DNA of 64,000 nt from Moheibacter lacus (GTDB lineage Bacteria; Bacteroidota; Bacteroidia; Flavobacteriales; Weeksellaceae): the NCBI RefSeq assembly GCF_014042165.1, contig NZ_JACDZE010000001.1:1200595-1264594 (forward strand), in the 5' to 3' direction. The translations under genes and the position numbers were made by a program. Positions 1 through 7,770 of the stretch are shown in pieces; the stretch's first letter is position 1; the number at the start of each line of letters is the position of its first letter. Under the pieces are notes generated by a model that saw only the letters and a program-made list of their open reading frames with translations, did not search any database and was not told where the DNA came from.

Positions 1-1
1 A

Positions 2-376
2 TCTTCAATTGGACAATACTTTTATTATGAGTTAGGAGCTAAGTATAATGGCGGATTAAGAAAAATTAAAGAAATATTTGCAGAGCAATATAAGTATTCT
101 TCTGAAACAAAAAATCAAGATGGATACATAAGAATCAGGTTTGTTGTGAATTGTGAAGGGCAAATCGGTCGCTTCAGTATAATGGAAACGGATGATAACT
201 ACCAACCATATTTATTTGACAGAGAGATTGTGAAGAATCTTTTTTTTATTATAACAAAATATCTAAAAGATTGGACTCCAGGTGTTGTTGACAAAGATAA
301 TTCAACTCAGTTTGATTACTATAAACACCTTACTTTTAAAATAAAGGAAGGTAAATTAATAGATATATTACCATAA
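2..376 (+). CDS. TonB C-terminal-like protein, 5' end outside window
   Basis: The reading frame is open from the first complete codon of the window to the stop at 374-376, so the gene begins upstream and the ATG at 146 is only an internal methionine. The visible 124 residues resemble the TonB C-terminal fold: a strand reading IRFVVNCEGQIGRFSI, a helix, DWTPG, and a last strand LTFKIKEGKLIDIL. It is a paralogue of the protein at 4133-4651, which has the same VNC-G-I, PG and final F-KI--G-IIDI positions. TonB normally passes energy to outer-membrane receptors; here the domain occurs in a small protein next to a peptide exporter, so its role is unknown. It converges on the HlyD gene with a gap of only 13 bases. 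AT-rich. Confidence 0.7.
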   Translation, partial: SSIGQYFYYELGAKYNGGLRKIKEIFAEQYKYSSETKNQDGYIRIRFVVNCEGQIGRFSIMETDDNYQPYLFDREIVKNLFFIITKYLKDWTPGVVDKDNSTQFDYYKHLTFKIKEGKLIDILP

Positions 377-389
377 TATAGGAATTATT

Positions 390-1694
390 TTAATTTTTAA
401 AATTCTTCGTCAATAGATGTAAAAACCTTTCTGTTAATCTTAAATCATCCGTAATTATTTCCGCTGTACCTATAAGATTTTTGGGTTCAATCTCTTTTTT
501 GTAAGTTGTTTTTAATCCATTAGGTAATGAGGCCTCTACAAAATAATAGTCTTCATTTACCACTTCTGAAATAGCTTTAACTTTCCCTTGTAATACGCCA
601 AATTCCTCGTAAGGATAGTTATTGAGTTTTATGTTAACTAATTGTCCCTCCTTTACTTTACCTGAGTTATTGGTCGGCATTTTTAGAGTGACTCTGTAGG
701 TATGCTTATCCTCACTTTCATTTATAATTGATAAAAGATTGGAGTCTATGTTTATAAATTTATTTTGATATATATCATCCAGATATTGAATCTTTCCATC
801 CCTTGACGCTCGCAAGGCATAGGTATTTGCCCAATCTTCAAAAGATTTAGTCATCTCTTTTATGCTATTTGCTATATCAATATCATAATCCTGATGCGTA
901 TCTTTATCTGTTTGTTTCAATGTTTGAAGATTACTTCGAATCAGTTCTATATCTTGTTGAATTTGAAAAATTTGATTATCATACTGCTGAACCTGCCTTT
1001 GATACTGTAAATACTGGCTTTGTGAAATTTCATAATCAGCTTTGGTTACAATTCCTTTTTCAAGCATTTTCTTTTGCCTGTCCAAATTCAATTTACTGAC
1101 TTGCATTTCTTCAAACGCAATTTCCTTTTGATTTCTCAAATTAGAAATTGAACTCATCAAATTACTTATCCTTGATTGATTTATGGAAGACTGATTACCA
1201 TAGTTATTGTCAGTTGAATAGCTTCTGTACTTTTTAATCAACCGAAGAAAATTATTATATGAAGGCTGTAATTCTCCAACGTCAAGATAATTGAAGTCTA
1301 CACTAAAGACTTTATCGACATCACTAATATTTTCGTTTAGATATTTTAGTTTTTTTTCCAGTTCGAGAATATCCGGAATTGATGCCTTCGTATTTATAAT
1401 TAATAACCAATCTCCCTTTTTGACCAAAGAATTATTTTTTAGAAAAATAGAATCAATTTTACCTGTTGTCCTGGAAACCAGCTTTATAGGAGGTGCTTCC
1501 GATGTGACTTCTGCTTCACACCTAACTACGTCCGGATACTTTATAAACCATGTTAAAAAGATCAGTAATAGTAAAAAGATCAGAAAAAAAGTATTTCCCC
1601 AGGACAGTATCCAGCTAGGGGTTTTATTCAGAATATCATTTACAAAATCACTTCTTTTCCTTATATCGTAAACTTTTGAAGATTCTTCCATCAT
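390..1694 (-). CDS. HlyD family periplasmic adaptor of a peptide exporter
   Basis: A 434-residue membrane fusion protein. It has a short cytoplasmic N terminus, one membrane segment at about residues 32-50 (FFLIFLLLLIFLTWFIKY), a biotinyl-lipoyl-like half (VSRTTGKIDSIFLKNNSLVKKGD), a long helical hairpin rich in Gln, Lys and Leu at about 165-270, and a C-terminal beta-barrel part. Such proteins bridge an inner-membrane ABC exporter to the outer membrane. Its start overlaps the stop of the C39 ABC transporter by one base, so the two are translationally coupled and are almost certainly partners. A second ATG one codon later is an alternative start. No TolC-like outer-membrane protein is visible in the window. 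Confidence 0.9.
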   Translation of the reverse strand: MMEESSKVYDIRKRSDFVNDILNKTPSWILSWGNTFFLIFLLLLIFLTWFIKYPDVVRCEAEVTSEAPPIKLVSRTTGKIDSIFLKNNSLVKKGDWLLIINTKASIPDILELEKKLKYLNENISDVDKVFSVDFNYLDVGELQPSYNNFLRLIKKYRSYSTDNNYGNQSSINQSRISNLMSSISNLRNQKEIAFEEMQVSKLNLDRQKKMLEKGIVTKADYEISQSQYLQYQRQVQQYDNQIFQIQQDIELIRSNLQTLKQTDKDTHQDYDIDIANSIKEMTKSFEDWANTYALRASRDGKIQYLDDIYQNKFINIDSNLLSIINESEDKHTYRVTLKMPTNNSGKVKEGQLVNIKLNNYPYEEFGVLQGKVKAISEVVNEDYYFVEASLPNGLKTTYKKEIEPKNLIGTAEIITDDLRLTERFLHLLTKNFKN

Positions 1695-3916
1695 TATCTA
1701 CTTATTTCAAGTTGATTTTTTACGAGTGTATAGTATTTCCCTTTCTGATCAATTAGGTCTTGGTGTTTTCCTATTTCGGCTACTTCTCCTCCGTCTAAGA
1801 CAACAATCTGGTCAGCGTCCCTAACTGTACTTAATCTGTGAGCAACTATAATAACTGTTTTATTCTCATAGAATGCCTTCAGATTCTGCATTATGGTCAT
1901 TTCATTATTCGCATCCAAAGCCGATGTTGCCTCATCTAGAAATATATATTTTGGATCTTTATATATGGCTCTCGCAAGCAATATTCTTTGAGCCTGCCCT
2001 CCACTTAAACTTCTGCCACTAGAACCCGGCGGACCAATTCTTGCATTATAACCGGAAGGATGTTCTTCGATAAAATCATAAATATTGGCAATTTTAACGG
2101 CCTGCAATATTCTTTCCTCATCGTAATCTCCGAATGTATTGGATTCAGTAATATTTCGAGCAACAGTATCTGAAAATATATACCCATCCTGCATTACATT
2201 TCCACATAATTGACGCCAGGAATGTGTGTCAATCAAATTCAAGTTTACATTATCAATATAAATTCCGCCCTCTGTTGGTAAATATAATTTTAGAAGTAAT
2301 TTTAATAAAGTAGTTTTACCTCCTCCGCTCATACCCACTATAGCCGTCACTTTACCTTTGGGGATAGTTAAACTAATGTTTTTTAGAATCATAGGACTCC
2401 TATTGCCTCCATAACGAAAGGATAAATTTTCTAATCGAATATCTTGTGGTTCACTCTTGGCTCTGATAAGATCTTTCTGATTCAAAATCTTCTCTTCGTC
2501 TGTTTGAAAATCAATGTCCGTAAATCTTTCGACGCTTAAGCGGGCATCCTGTAAATCCCTTAAAAACTGAATAAAAGAGTTTAACGGAACATTAATCTGA
2601 CCAACGATGTACTGAATGGCCAACATCATACCCAATGTAATATTCCCGTCAATTACACCTTTTGCTGCTAAAAATGTTATAAGAATATTCTTTGACTCAT
2701 TTATAGTATTACCACCTATTGTTTGAAATTGAGCTAATTTCAGATTTGAAATTGATGTTTTATAAAGCCTTATTCTTATTTCCTCCCAAGACCAAATTCT
2801 TCTTAACTCTGAATTATTGACTTTTACCTCTTGTATACCATTGACGATTTGCATAAGAGAGGTGTTAGTCCCTGCATTTTCTTCAAATCTTTTATAGTCA
2901 AGCTCCTCTCTTCTTTTCATAAAATATTGCACCCACACAATATACAGGATAATGCCTGCGAGAAATACTAAGAATATAGTTGTATCATAATACAAAAGGA
3001 TGAAAAGAAAAACTATGGCATTTAAATAGGAAAAAATCGTACTCGGAGCTGTTGATATTAGTCTTTCAATACGAGAAGAGTCATTAATTCTTTGAAGAAT
3101 ATCGCCCGAAGTCTTAGAATCAAAGAAAGACAATGATTTACTTAAAAGTTTACGTAAGTAGTCGGTTGCTATTAATATACTTGCTCTTGTACCAACAAAT
3201 AACAATAACCAGCTTTGAATTAAAGAAAATATTGTACTGCTCAGAAATAAAGTAATTTGAGCTATCAGAATAACAAGAATAAAACTTAAATCCTGATTAG
3301 CGATCCCTTTATCTACTACTGCCTGCGTTAAAAAAGGAAAAGCCAATTGAATAATCGTGCCCCCTAACAATCCTAACACAATTTGAAAAATATATCTCTT
3401 GTCTTTACTTACATAAGAGCTTAACATGCTTAAACCACCTTTCCCTTTTTTATCTCCTTCTTGGTGATAAAAATCGGGAGTTGGCTCAAGCAATATTATA
3501 ATCCCTTTTTGGTTAACATCATCATCTTTTCTATTTTGCCAACGACGAATATAATCTTCATGAGAATATCTTACAAGGCCATGTAGTGAGTCTGCTACAT
3601 ATACCCATTTATTTGTAATTCTATATACAATTAAAAAATGTCGATCTCGCCAATATGTAATGCATGGCAATGGTGCTTCATTCTTTAATGTCTCAAAATC
3701 TACAAGTGCAGGTAGTGCCTGAATTCCTATTGCTTCGGCTCCCTCAACAATTCCCCTTGCGGACACACCTTCCATCGTGATACTGCAAACGGTTCTTAGC
3801 CGCTCGATATCAAAAGTCTTCCCATAATATTTTGCGATCATTCTAAGGCAGGTTGGGCCACAATCATATTGATCATGTTGTCGGTAAAAAGGAAATGCTT
3901 TTCTTTTCTTAAGCAT
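1694..3916 (-). CDS. C39 peptidase-containing ABC transporter (leader-cleaving peptide exporter)
   Basis: A 740-residue fusion of peptidase, membrane and ATPase domains. The N-terminal C39 peptidase has Cys19 in QYDCGPTCLRMIAKYYG, the His in DRHFLIVYRI and the Asp in VADSLHG. Transmembrane helices fill roughly residues 170-460. The ATPase has Walker A GMSGGGKTT, signature SLSGGQAQR and Walker B YIFLDEATSALD, so all catalytic parts look intact. The family cleaves double-glycine leaders from small peptides while exporting them. The frame stays open upstream to 4039, but the start at 3916 (MLKKRKAFPF) places the peptidase at the usual N-terminal position and lies downstream of a TACTTTTG box. 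No leader-peptide gene is visible nearby. Confidence 0.9.
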   Translation of the reverse strand: MLKKRKAFPFYRQHDQYDCGPTCLRMIAKYYGKTFDIERLRTVCSITMEGVSARGIVEGAEAIGIQALPALVDFETLKNEAPLPCITYWRDRHFLIVYRITNKWVYVADSLHGLVRYSHEDYIRRWQNRKDDDVNQKGIIILLEPTPDFYHQEGDKKGKGGLSMLSSYVSKDKRYIFQIVLGLLGGTIIQLAFPFLTQAVVDKGIANQDLSFILVILIAQITLFLSSTIFSLIQSWLLLFVGTRASILIATDYLRKLLSKSLSFFDSKTSGDILQRINDSSRIERLISTAPSTIFSYLNAIVFLFILLYYDTTIFLVFLAGIILYIVWVQYFMKRREELDYKRFEENAGTNTSLMQIVNGIQEVKVNNSELRRIWSWEEIRIRLYKTSISNLKLAQFQTIGGNTINESKNILITFLAAKGVIDGNITLGMMLAIQYIVGQINVPLNSFIQFLRDLQDARLSVERFTDIDFQTDEEKILNQKDLIRAKSEPQDIRLENLSFRYGGNRSPMILKNISLTIPKGKVTAIVGMSGGGKTTLLKLLLKLYLPTEGGIYIDNVNLNLIDTHSWRQLCGNVMQDGYIFSDTVARNITESNTFGDYDEERILQAVKIANIYDFIEEHPSGYNARIGPPGSSGRSLSGGQAQRILLARAIYKDPKYIFLDEATSALDANNEMTIMQNLKAFYENKTVIIVAHRLSTVRDADQIVVLDGGEVAEIGKHQDLIDQKGKYYTLVKNQLEISR

Positions 3917-3946
3917 AAGTAAGTTTAAGATTTGATTATATTTAAA

Positions 3947-3954
3947 CAAAAGTA
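3947..3954 (-). promoter_or_regulatory. Possible -7 box for the exporter genes
   Basis: On the minus strand this reads TACTTTTG, which fits the Bacteroidota -7 consensus TAnnTTTG, about 30 bases upstream of the 3916 start. No TTG box lies at the ideal 19-base spacing, so the call rests on one box. It sits in the divergent region between the exporter and the gene at 4133. Confidence 0.3.
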
Positions 3955-4132
3955 TTAAAAATGATCCAAAATGTGAGCTACCCAAAATCAGGACTTGAAT
4001 CATATAGAAAATGGTTTTAGCAGGTATATTTAAAAACATGAGTTTTATTATGTAATAGAAAAATCATTAAATCTGCTATATATTAGATTCAAATTATAAA
4101 AGAGTTATTCTAACAACTTATCTTAATAAATT

Positions 4133-4651
4133 ATGAAAAAAATTAAATTACTCAACGCAGTTTTTCTAGTTAGTTTATTTTTAACAATTAGTGTTAGTAT
4201 TTGGCTTTATTTCCAACTTTCAAGAGAAATAGGTAATATTTCATTTCAGAAAGAACATAGTGACAGTCCTCATTTCAGATTATGCCCAGATAATAAGATA
4301 TATCAATATTATTCGGTAAATACCTCGTTTGTTGGAGGAAGAAACGCAATTAGAGAAGAAATATATAAATTTCTAAAAGTTTTAGATGATAAAGATCATT
4401 CTTTCTCTGGTTATGTAACCACAAGATTTATAGTTAATTGTAATGGTGAAATTGATAGAATTAGAATAAAAAGTGTTAATTCTCACTTTCAAGATTATTC
4501 AATTAATGCCGCCAGCAGTAATTTAATTATTCAAGCTATTAGAAGATTAAAAAATTTCATTCCCGGACAATCTTCAAATGGACAGTCAGTAAATTCTTAT
4601 TTTCAGCTTAATTTCAAAATTGAAGCAGGCGAAATAATTGATATATTCTAA
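4133..4651 (+). CDS. Membrane-anchored TonB C-terminal-like protein
   Basis: A 172-residue protein with a Lys-rich N terminus and a hydrophobic segment at about residues 7-27 (signal anchor or signal peptide). The second half looks like a TonB C-terminal domain: TTRFIVNCNGEIDRIRIKS, a helix IIQAIRRLKNFIPG, then SYFQLNFKIEAGEIIDIF. It is a paralogue of the truncated protein at 2-376; the pair flanks the exporter genes. It probably heads a plus-strand operon with the TPR protein (16-base gap) and the aldo/keto reductase. TonB proper has a Pro-rich spacer and interacts with ExbBD; no such spacer is seen here, so energy transduction is doubtful. A role linked to the exporter is inferred from position only. 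Confidence 0.7.
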   Translation: MKKIKLLNAVFLVSLFLTISVSIWLYFQLSREIGNISFQKEHSDSPHFRLCPDNKIYQYYSVNTSFVGGRNAIREEIYKFLKVLDDKDHSFSGYVTTRFIVNCNGEIDRIRIKSVNSHFQDYSINAASSNLIIQAIRRLKNFIPGQSSNGQSVNSYFQLNFKIEAGEIIDIF

Positions 4652-4667
4652 CCCCTAAAGTTTTTTT

Positions 4668-5477
4668 ATGAAGATTTTTTTCAAAATAATAAAATTATTA
4701 TTATCAACAGTATTTTTATTTTACACAATACTCATAGCTTATTTTTTATTTTTTTCTCCAAAAGAAAAACGATTTGAAATTGGAGAGACACTTCAAGGAA
4801 CTTATTTATCTCAAACTATATTTGATATATTAATATGGCAATATCCTAATTACTCAAATGCCTATATGGAAAAATCAGTAGCTTTTAATAAACGAGGCGA
4901 ATACTCTAAGGGATTTTCTCTTCTAAACAAAGCAGTAGACATAGACCCTTCCAATCATCTTGGATATAGAGGATGGCTTCGCTTGGTGAAATTAAAGGAT
5001 TACAAAGGTGCAATTGGTGATTTAGAAAGATTAGACTCTCTTACTCCAAATTTTGAAGATTATCCTTGGGGTGAAAATATTCATTATTTATTAGGAATTT
5101 GTTATAATGGACTTGGGGATTTTAAGCGAGCAAAATATGAATATAATATCTATTTTAACTCTGAAAAGGACTCAACGTATTTGAATTCAATGGCATTTGT
5201 TTATTATGGGAATATTTTATTGGAACAAGATAGTTTAAATAAGGCTAACGATTTATTTAATATTGCAATCAAGATTGATAAATATAGAACCGAAGCCTAT
5301 TACCTCAAAGGAATATATTATAAAAAAATCAACGAATTAGATTCTTCCAATATTAATTTAAAAAAAGCATTAAAACTTTATGATGATGGTTATAAGAATC
5401 AAGATTCCTATAATGAGGTTTTTCAAGAAATTTACAGAAACGATATAGAAATTGAAATTTTAAATTTATCGGAATAA
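4668..5477 (+). CDS. Tetratricopeptide repeat protein with N-terminal membrane anchor
   Basis: A 269-residue protein with a hydrophobic N-terminal segment (about residues 8-28), then at least four TPR-like helical pairs: around NAYMEKSVAFNKRGEYSKGF, the following HLGYRGWLRLVKLKDYKGAI, HYLLGICYNGLGDFKRAKYE, and TEAYYLKGIYYKKINELDSS. TPRs are protein-protein interaction scaffolds. It lies 16 bases after the TonB-C-like gene and 41 bases before the aldo/keto reductase, on the same strand. DNA is very AT-rich: the selected line 4681-4740 has 10 G+C of 60. Its binding partner is unknown. Confidence 0.75.
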   Translation: MKIFFKIIKLLLSTVFLFYTILIAYFLFFSPKEKRFEIGETLQGTYLSQTIFDILIWQYPNYSNAYMEKSVAFNKRGEYSKGFSLLNKAVDIDPSNHLGYRGWLRLVKLKDYKGAIGDLERLDSLTPNFEDYPWGENIHYLLGICYNGLGDFKRAKYEYNIYFNSEKDSTYLNSMAFVYYGNILLEQDSLNKANDLFNIAIKIDKYRTEAYYLKGIYYKKINELDSSNINLKKALKLYDDGYKNQDSYNEVFQEIYRNDIEIEILNLSE

Positions 5478-5518
5478 CTACTATATATGGATTCAGAATT
5501 AATTTAATAAACTAACAC

Positions 5519-6733
5519 ATGATAAATTTAGAAAATCTCTCTAAGATTGGGATTGGGACTTACAGAATGTCAATTGAGAATAATAATCACAGAGAAGCTT
5601 TAGAGTACGCTATAGATAATGGAATAAATTTAATCGACACAGCTTCAAACTATCAAAATGGGAATTCAGAAAAACTTATCGGAAAACTTATTGATAGCTC
5701 CCTTCGTGAAAATGTCTTTATTATTACAAAGGCAGGATATATTCAAGGCGATGATATTAATAAACTATCATCAATAAATAAAAACAAAATAGTTCACATT
5801 AATGAACGATTTTATTATTCGATAGACAAATCATTTATAGAGCTTCAAATCAAGCAGTCTTTGGAAAGAATAAATACGGAGTATATTGATTGCTTCTTAA
5901 TTCATAATCCTGAACATTATTTTGATGTGCCCAATGAGATTCAAAAGGATATTGATCAGCATATCATTGAGACTTTTCAATATTTAGAAGGATTGGTTAA
6001 TACCGGAATAATTAGGTATTATGGGATTAGTTCAAATCATTTACCTGATCCTTCTTTAAAGAATTTTGGATTTGAAAACCTATTGAAACTGAGAAACCAA
6101 TTTCCTCATTTTAAGATCGTTCAGTTCCCGTTTAATCTTGTTGAGTCAAATGCCTCATTAAAATTGTATAACTCAAATTCGTTAATTGATGTTTGCAAAC
6201 AGTATGATATAAAATGTATCTCAAATCGTCCGTTTAATACAATTTATGAAGGAAAAACTTTACAATTGATAGATCATTCCTTTGAGCTTAACAATATTAA
6301 TGAAGAGAAGGAAATCGAACTCTTCCATAAAATGCTTAATCTTGTGCAAAATAGATTACATGAAATAGGGGAAAATACTCCTATTGAAGAATTTACCCCT
6401 ATTAAATATTTGATTAAAAATAGAAAATTAATAGCAAATGAAGCTGCATTAAATGAAGTTATTAGAAGGTATTTATTTCCTTTTCTGAACCAAATTGAAT
6501 TGGCAGATGAGAATACTTTTAAAATAATTTCTCTATTGCAGAATGAATGGAGATTATTCATCAAACAGAACAACAAATTAAGGCTAACAAGCCTAAAAGA
6601 AAAAATGGGTATAAATGAAAACGAAGATTTAATGAAATATTTATATGACCTATACTTAACTCAAGGAGTTGATCATGTACTTATGGGATTGAGAAATAAA
6701 AAATATGTTGATAATATACTTCACTTATTATAA
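5519..6733 (+). CDS. Aldo/keto reductase, long form (404 aa)
   Basis: The N-terminal 270 residues form an aldo/keto reductase barrel with the catalytic tetrad in place: Asp40 and Tyr45 (LIDTASNYQNG), Lys71 (FIITKAGY) and His129 (CFLIHNPEHY). These enzymes reduce carbonyls with NADPH. The family is usually about 300-340 residues; here an extra helical stretch of about 100 residues (roughly 265-370) precedes the C-terminal GVDHVLMGLRNKKYVDNIL, the usual cofactor-side end of the barrel. It is the last gene of the plus-strand group beside a peptide exporter, so a tailoring role on the exported peptide is possible but unproven. A stand-alone metabolic enzyme is the alternative. Confidence 0.8.
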   Translation: MINLENLSKIGIGTYRMSIENNNHREALEYAIDNGINLIDTASNYQNGNSEKLIGKLIDSSLRENVFIITKAGYIQGDDINKLSSINKNKIVHINERFYYSIDKSFIELQIKQSLERINTEYIDCFLIHNPEHYFDVPNEIQKDIDQHIIETFQYLEGLVNTGIIRYYGISSNHLPDPSLKNFGFENLLKLRNQFPHFKIVQFPFNLVESNASLKLYNSNSLIDVCKQYDIKCISNRPFNTIYEGKTLQLIDHSFELNNINEEKEIELFHKMLNLVQNRLHEIGENTPIEEFTPIKYLIKNRKLIANEAALNEVIRRYLFPFLNQIELADENTFKIISLLQNEWRLFIKQNNKLRLTSLKEKMGINENEDLMKYLYDLYLTQGVDHVLMGLRNKKYVDNILHLL

Positions 6734-6777
6734 GTGATTAAGTATATTTAACCACCCATTTAGCCACCTATAAAAAT

Positions 6778-6814
6778 AAAAACTCTCTATCAATCGAAAT
6801 CGTAGAGAGTTTTA
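6778..6814. terminator. Bidirectional hairpin terminator
   Basis: Arms AAAACTCTCTA (6779-6789) and TAGAGAGTTTT (6803-6813) form an 11-bp stem with a T-run on either strand. It lies between the end of the aldo/keto reductase on the plus strand and the 3' end of the tRNA-Leu on the minus strand, so it can serve both. Confidence 0.7.
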
Positions 6815-6816
6815 TG

Positions 6817-6900
6817 TACCCGAGGCCGGAATCGAACCGGCACGTCCTTGCGAACACAGGATTTTGAATCCAGCGCGTCTACCAGTTCCGCCACTCGGGC
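6817..6900 (-). tRNA. tRNA-Leu (anticodon CAA)
   Basis: On the minus strand the sequence folds as a class II tRNA: acceptor GCCCGAG pairing with CTCGGGT, D-arm containing GGTAGACGC, anticodon loop TTCAAAA (anticodon CAA), long variable arm GTTC-GCAA-GGAC, T-arm CCGGTTCGATTCCGG, discriminator A. CCA is not encoded. The first acceptor pair is G-U and the second pair of the anticodon stem (CTGGA/TCCTG) appears to be a T-T mismatch. The 3' end faces the AT-rich accessory block, with only the terminator between. Confidence 0.95.
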
Positions 6901-6947
6901 TGGTAATTGGACGGCAAATATAGGATGTTTTTTTCCATACTACCAAA

Positions 6948-7718
6948 TTAAATTTCAATTTCTAATCCATCAAATGCTAAAAATCGATTTTTCGGCAATT
7001 CATCTTGTATATCTTCATGAAAGCCAAGCGTTAAGCTGATGTGCGTGAAATAAGCACTTTTTGCCTCAACTTGATTTGAAATCTCTAGCGCTTGTTCCAA
7101 AGTGAAATGAGAATGGTGTATTTCCGTTTTTCGCAAAGCATTTAGCACCAAAATTTCAACGTTTTTAATTTTTTTTAAGGTCGTTTCAGGTAAAAAACTG
7201 GCATCCGTAATGTAAGCGAATTTTTGATCGATTAAAAAACCGATTATGGGTAAATTCCCATGTTCAACCGCCAACGGCTCTATTTTATATCCTGCAACTT
7301 CAAAAGCAGTATTTCCTAAATAATTTAAATTTAAATTCGGAGCGCCTGGATATTTTTCTTCGGCAAATGCATAGGGAAACCGATTTTTTATTTCATCGAG
7401 TGTTCTTTCTAACCCATAAATTTCCATAGGCTTTCCAGCAAAATGACTTAAAGATCGCGTATCATCAATCCCCAAAACATGGTCATTGTGCTCATGGGTA
7501 AATAAAATAGCTTCCAGTGTACGGGCATTGGCACGCAGCATTTGTTGCCGGAAGTCCGGTCCGCAATCGATGAGGATGTTTTGACCGTTTTTGGTCAATA
7601 AAACAGAGGAGCGAAGCCGTTTGTCTTTTGGGTCGGTGGAAAAGTTAACCGGATGGTCGCTGCCGATCACCGGAATGCCTTGAGATGTTCCCGTTCCCAA
7701 AAACTGAATTTTAAGCAT
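6948..7718 (-). CDS. MBL-fold metallo-hydrolase, PhnP-like
   Basis: A 256-residue beta-lactamase-fold hydrolase. The metal site is complete: H75, H77, D79 and H80 in FTHEHNDHVLG, then later AVEHGN, the Asp in YITDAS, and the His in YFTHISLTLG. It begins with the typical MLKIQFLGTGTSQGIP. The closest recognisable group is PhnP/YcbJ-like phosphodiesterases acting on small cyclic or diester phosphates; the actual substrate is not readable. The frame continues upstream to 7832, but the family N terminus and the divergent gene at 7771 support the start at 7718. Confidence 0.85.
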   Translation of the reverse strand: MLKIQFLGTGTSQGIPVIGSDHPVNFSTDPKDKRLRSSVLLTKNGQNILIDCGPDFRQQMLRANARTLEAILFTHEHNDHVLGIDDTRSLSHFAGKPMEIYGLERTLDEIKNRFPYAFAEEKYPGAPNLNLNYLGNTAFEVAGYKIEPLAVEHGNLPIIGFLIDQKFAYITDASFLPETTLKKIKNVEILVLNALRKTEIHHSHFTLEQALEISNQVEAKSAYFTHISLTLGFHEDIQDELPKNRFLAFDGLEIEI

Positions 7719-7770
7719 TGAATTCGGTTTAATTGTGGTAAATTTACGCCATAAAAATAAAAATGAAAAT

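Noticed and set aside
6848-7039. Small plus-strand frame over the tRNA region
   Set aside because: It runs through the tRNA-Leu gene and the end of the MBL gene; no independent support.
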